From an uncultured Moraxella sp. (GTDB taxonomy: Bacteria > Pseudomonadota > Gammaproteobacteria > Pseudomonadales > Moraxellaceae), in the NCBI GenBank assembly GCA_916720335.1, contig CAKAQU010000108.1, positions 1-5,486 of the forward strand: 5,486 nt of DNA. The letters run 5' to 3'. Shown piece after piece: positions 4,814 to 5,486 of the stretch (the stretch's first letter is position 1; each line of letters opens with the position of its first letter). The notes below the pieces were generated by a model that saw nothing but the letters and a program-made list of their open reading frames with translations, was not told the DNA's origin and did not search any database. A program made the translations under genes and the position numbers.

Positions 4814-5486
4814 ATGATTAAGAAAATTATTGCTTTTTTACTGATGGGGATTGCGTGTTTTTTTGCTATCCAAAATTATCAACATCCCCAATTAAAATTT
4901 AATCATGGTTTGGATAGACTGACGCATCCTTTTGATACTAGGGTTCGTTATCGTATTGGTCAGGTGGATAATCGTTTTGGTTTAACTGAAACTCAAGTCA
5001 TTGATTTGAGTGAAAAGGCAGCAAATATTTGGCGTGATGGTACAGGTAAAGAATGGTTTGTTTATGATAAAGATGCACGATTAACCATTAATTTTATTTA
5101 TGATGAACGTCAGGCAGAAAGTGATGCTCGCCGTGATACCAAGTTTGCGATTGATGGCATGGTTATGTCGCACCAAAAACAATCTGCAAAAATAGATTCT
5201 GATAAGCGGTCTTTAGATATTGAATTTAATGCGATTCAAAATCAAGTTAATCACTGGCAAAGCAGTTATAATGAATTAGTAAGCCATATTAACAGCACTC
5301 AGGACCCAACCATTCGTCAAAATTTATTAAATGAACACCAAGCTATGTTGGCTCAAAAGCAGGTTTTGGATAGTAAGGTTTTGGCGTATAATCAAAAAAG
5401 AGCATCATTTAATCAATTTGTGGATGAATTTAATCAACACACTCAAACCATTAACACCGCCATCAATAATGCTAATCGCCGTTTTG
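4814..5486 (+). CDS. N-terminal part of an exported, matrixin-metalloprotease-like protein (runs off window)
   Basis: The frame is open from ATG 4814 to the window edge (224 codons seen), so the 3' end is missing. Residues 1-20 (MIKK, then a hydrophobic run) form a signal peptide or membrane anchor. C15 does not sit in a proper lipobox. Residues 40-100 contain YRIGQVDNRFGLTETQ (46-61), a KAANIWRDGTGKEWFVYD-like block (68-85) and INFIYDERQ (92-100). From memory, these resemble the N-terminal region of bacterial proteins annotated as matrixin family metalloproteases. In those proteins the zinc motif (HExxHxxGxxH) is near the C-terminus, which here would be outside the window and is not seen. 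Residues about 101-224 are glutamine-, asparagine- and lysine-rich, nearly free of glycine and proline, and likely coiled coil. It starts 48 bases after orn with no clear ribosome site. The metalloprotease role is an inference; an exported coiled-coil protein is certain enough. Confidence 0.7.
   Translation, partial: MIKKIIAFLLMGIACFFAIQNYQHPQLKFNHGLDRLTHPFDTRVRYRIGQVDNRFGLTETQVIDLSEKAANIWRDGTGKEWFVYDKDARLTINFIYDERQAESDARRDTKFAIDGMVMSHQKQSAKIDSDKRSLDIEFNAIQNQVNHWQSSYNELVSHINSTQDPTIRQNLLNEHQAMLAQKQVLDSKVLAYNQKRASFNQFVDEFNQHTQTINTAINNANRRF

Noticed and set aside
4844..4858. Possible lipobox at C15 of the last gene's product
   Set aside because: The residues before the cysteine (G-I-A) do not fit the usual lipobox and the hydrophobic run continues past it, so a plain signal or anchor is more likely.
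1..5486. Search for CRISPR arrays, tRNA, insertion sequences, toxin-antitoxin pairs or phage modules
   Set aside because: No regular spaced repeats, tRNA-like cloverleaf, terminal inverted repeats, transposase or clustered phage genes are visible. The HTH gene alone does not make a module.

Overview
The window is AT-rich bacterial chromosome, and every supported gene is on the + strand. Its housekeeping content (ExbB/ExbD, TrmO, Rpe, Orn) is typical of Gammaproteobacteria. The low GC, the compact spacing and the protein style suggest Moraxellaceae, most likely Moraxella. The genus is an inference from general familiarity, not from a search. I see no insertion sequence, integrase, tRNA, rRNA or CRISPR array, and no gene-free stretch longer than about 150 bases.

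Layout. Positions 1-85 are a leader with an 11-bp direct repeat. Next come exbB (86-640) and exbD (651-1052), an operon for a TonB-energising proton channel, closed by a clear intrinsic terminator (1068-1097). A well-formed promoter then drives trmO (1167-1913), a tRNA-Thr m6t6A methyltransferase. A 149-bp intergenic region holds two extended -10 elements, a 14-bp palindrome and a second inverted repeat. It leads to rpe (start 2063, stop 2743), the ribulose-phosphate 3-epimerase.

Two unrecognised small membrane proteins follow (2807-3148 and 3213-3527). Each has three predicted membrane spans, and they share enough aligned residues to look like diverged tandem paralogues. Next is a CI-repressor-type helix-turn-helix protein with no S24 peptidase domain (3593-4114), preceded by its own promoter and an operator-like repeat. 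Then comes orn, oligoribonuclease (4175-4765). Last is an N-terminal gene fragment (4814 to the window edge) coding an exported or membrane-anchored protein. It resembles the N-terminal part of bacterial matrixin-family metalloprotease proteins, followed by a long coiled-coil-like segment.

Apart from exbB-exbD the genes do not form one pathway. Most intergenic gaps (48-149 bp) have a recognisable -10 element, which suggests mostly individual transcription units. I found no convincing previously undescribed system. The best leads are the paired membrane proteins, the non-cleavable CI-like regulator with its putative operator, and the incomplete metalloprotease-like gene.
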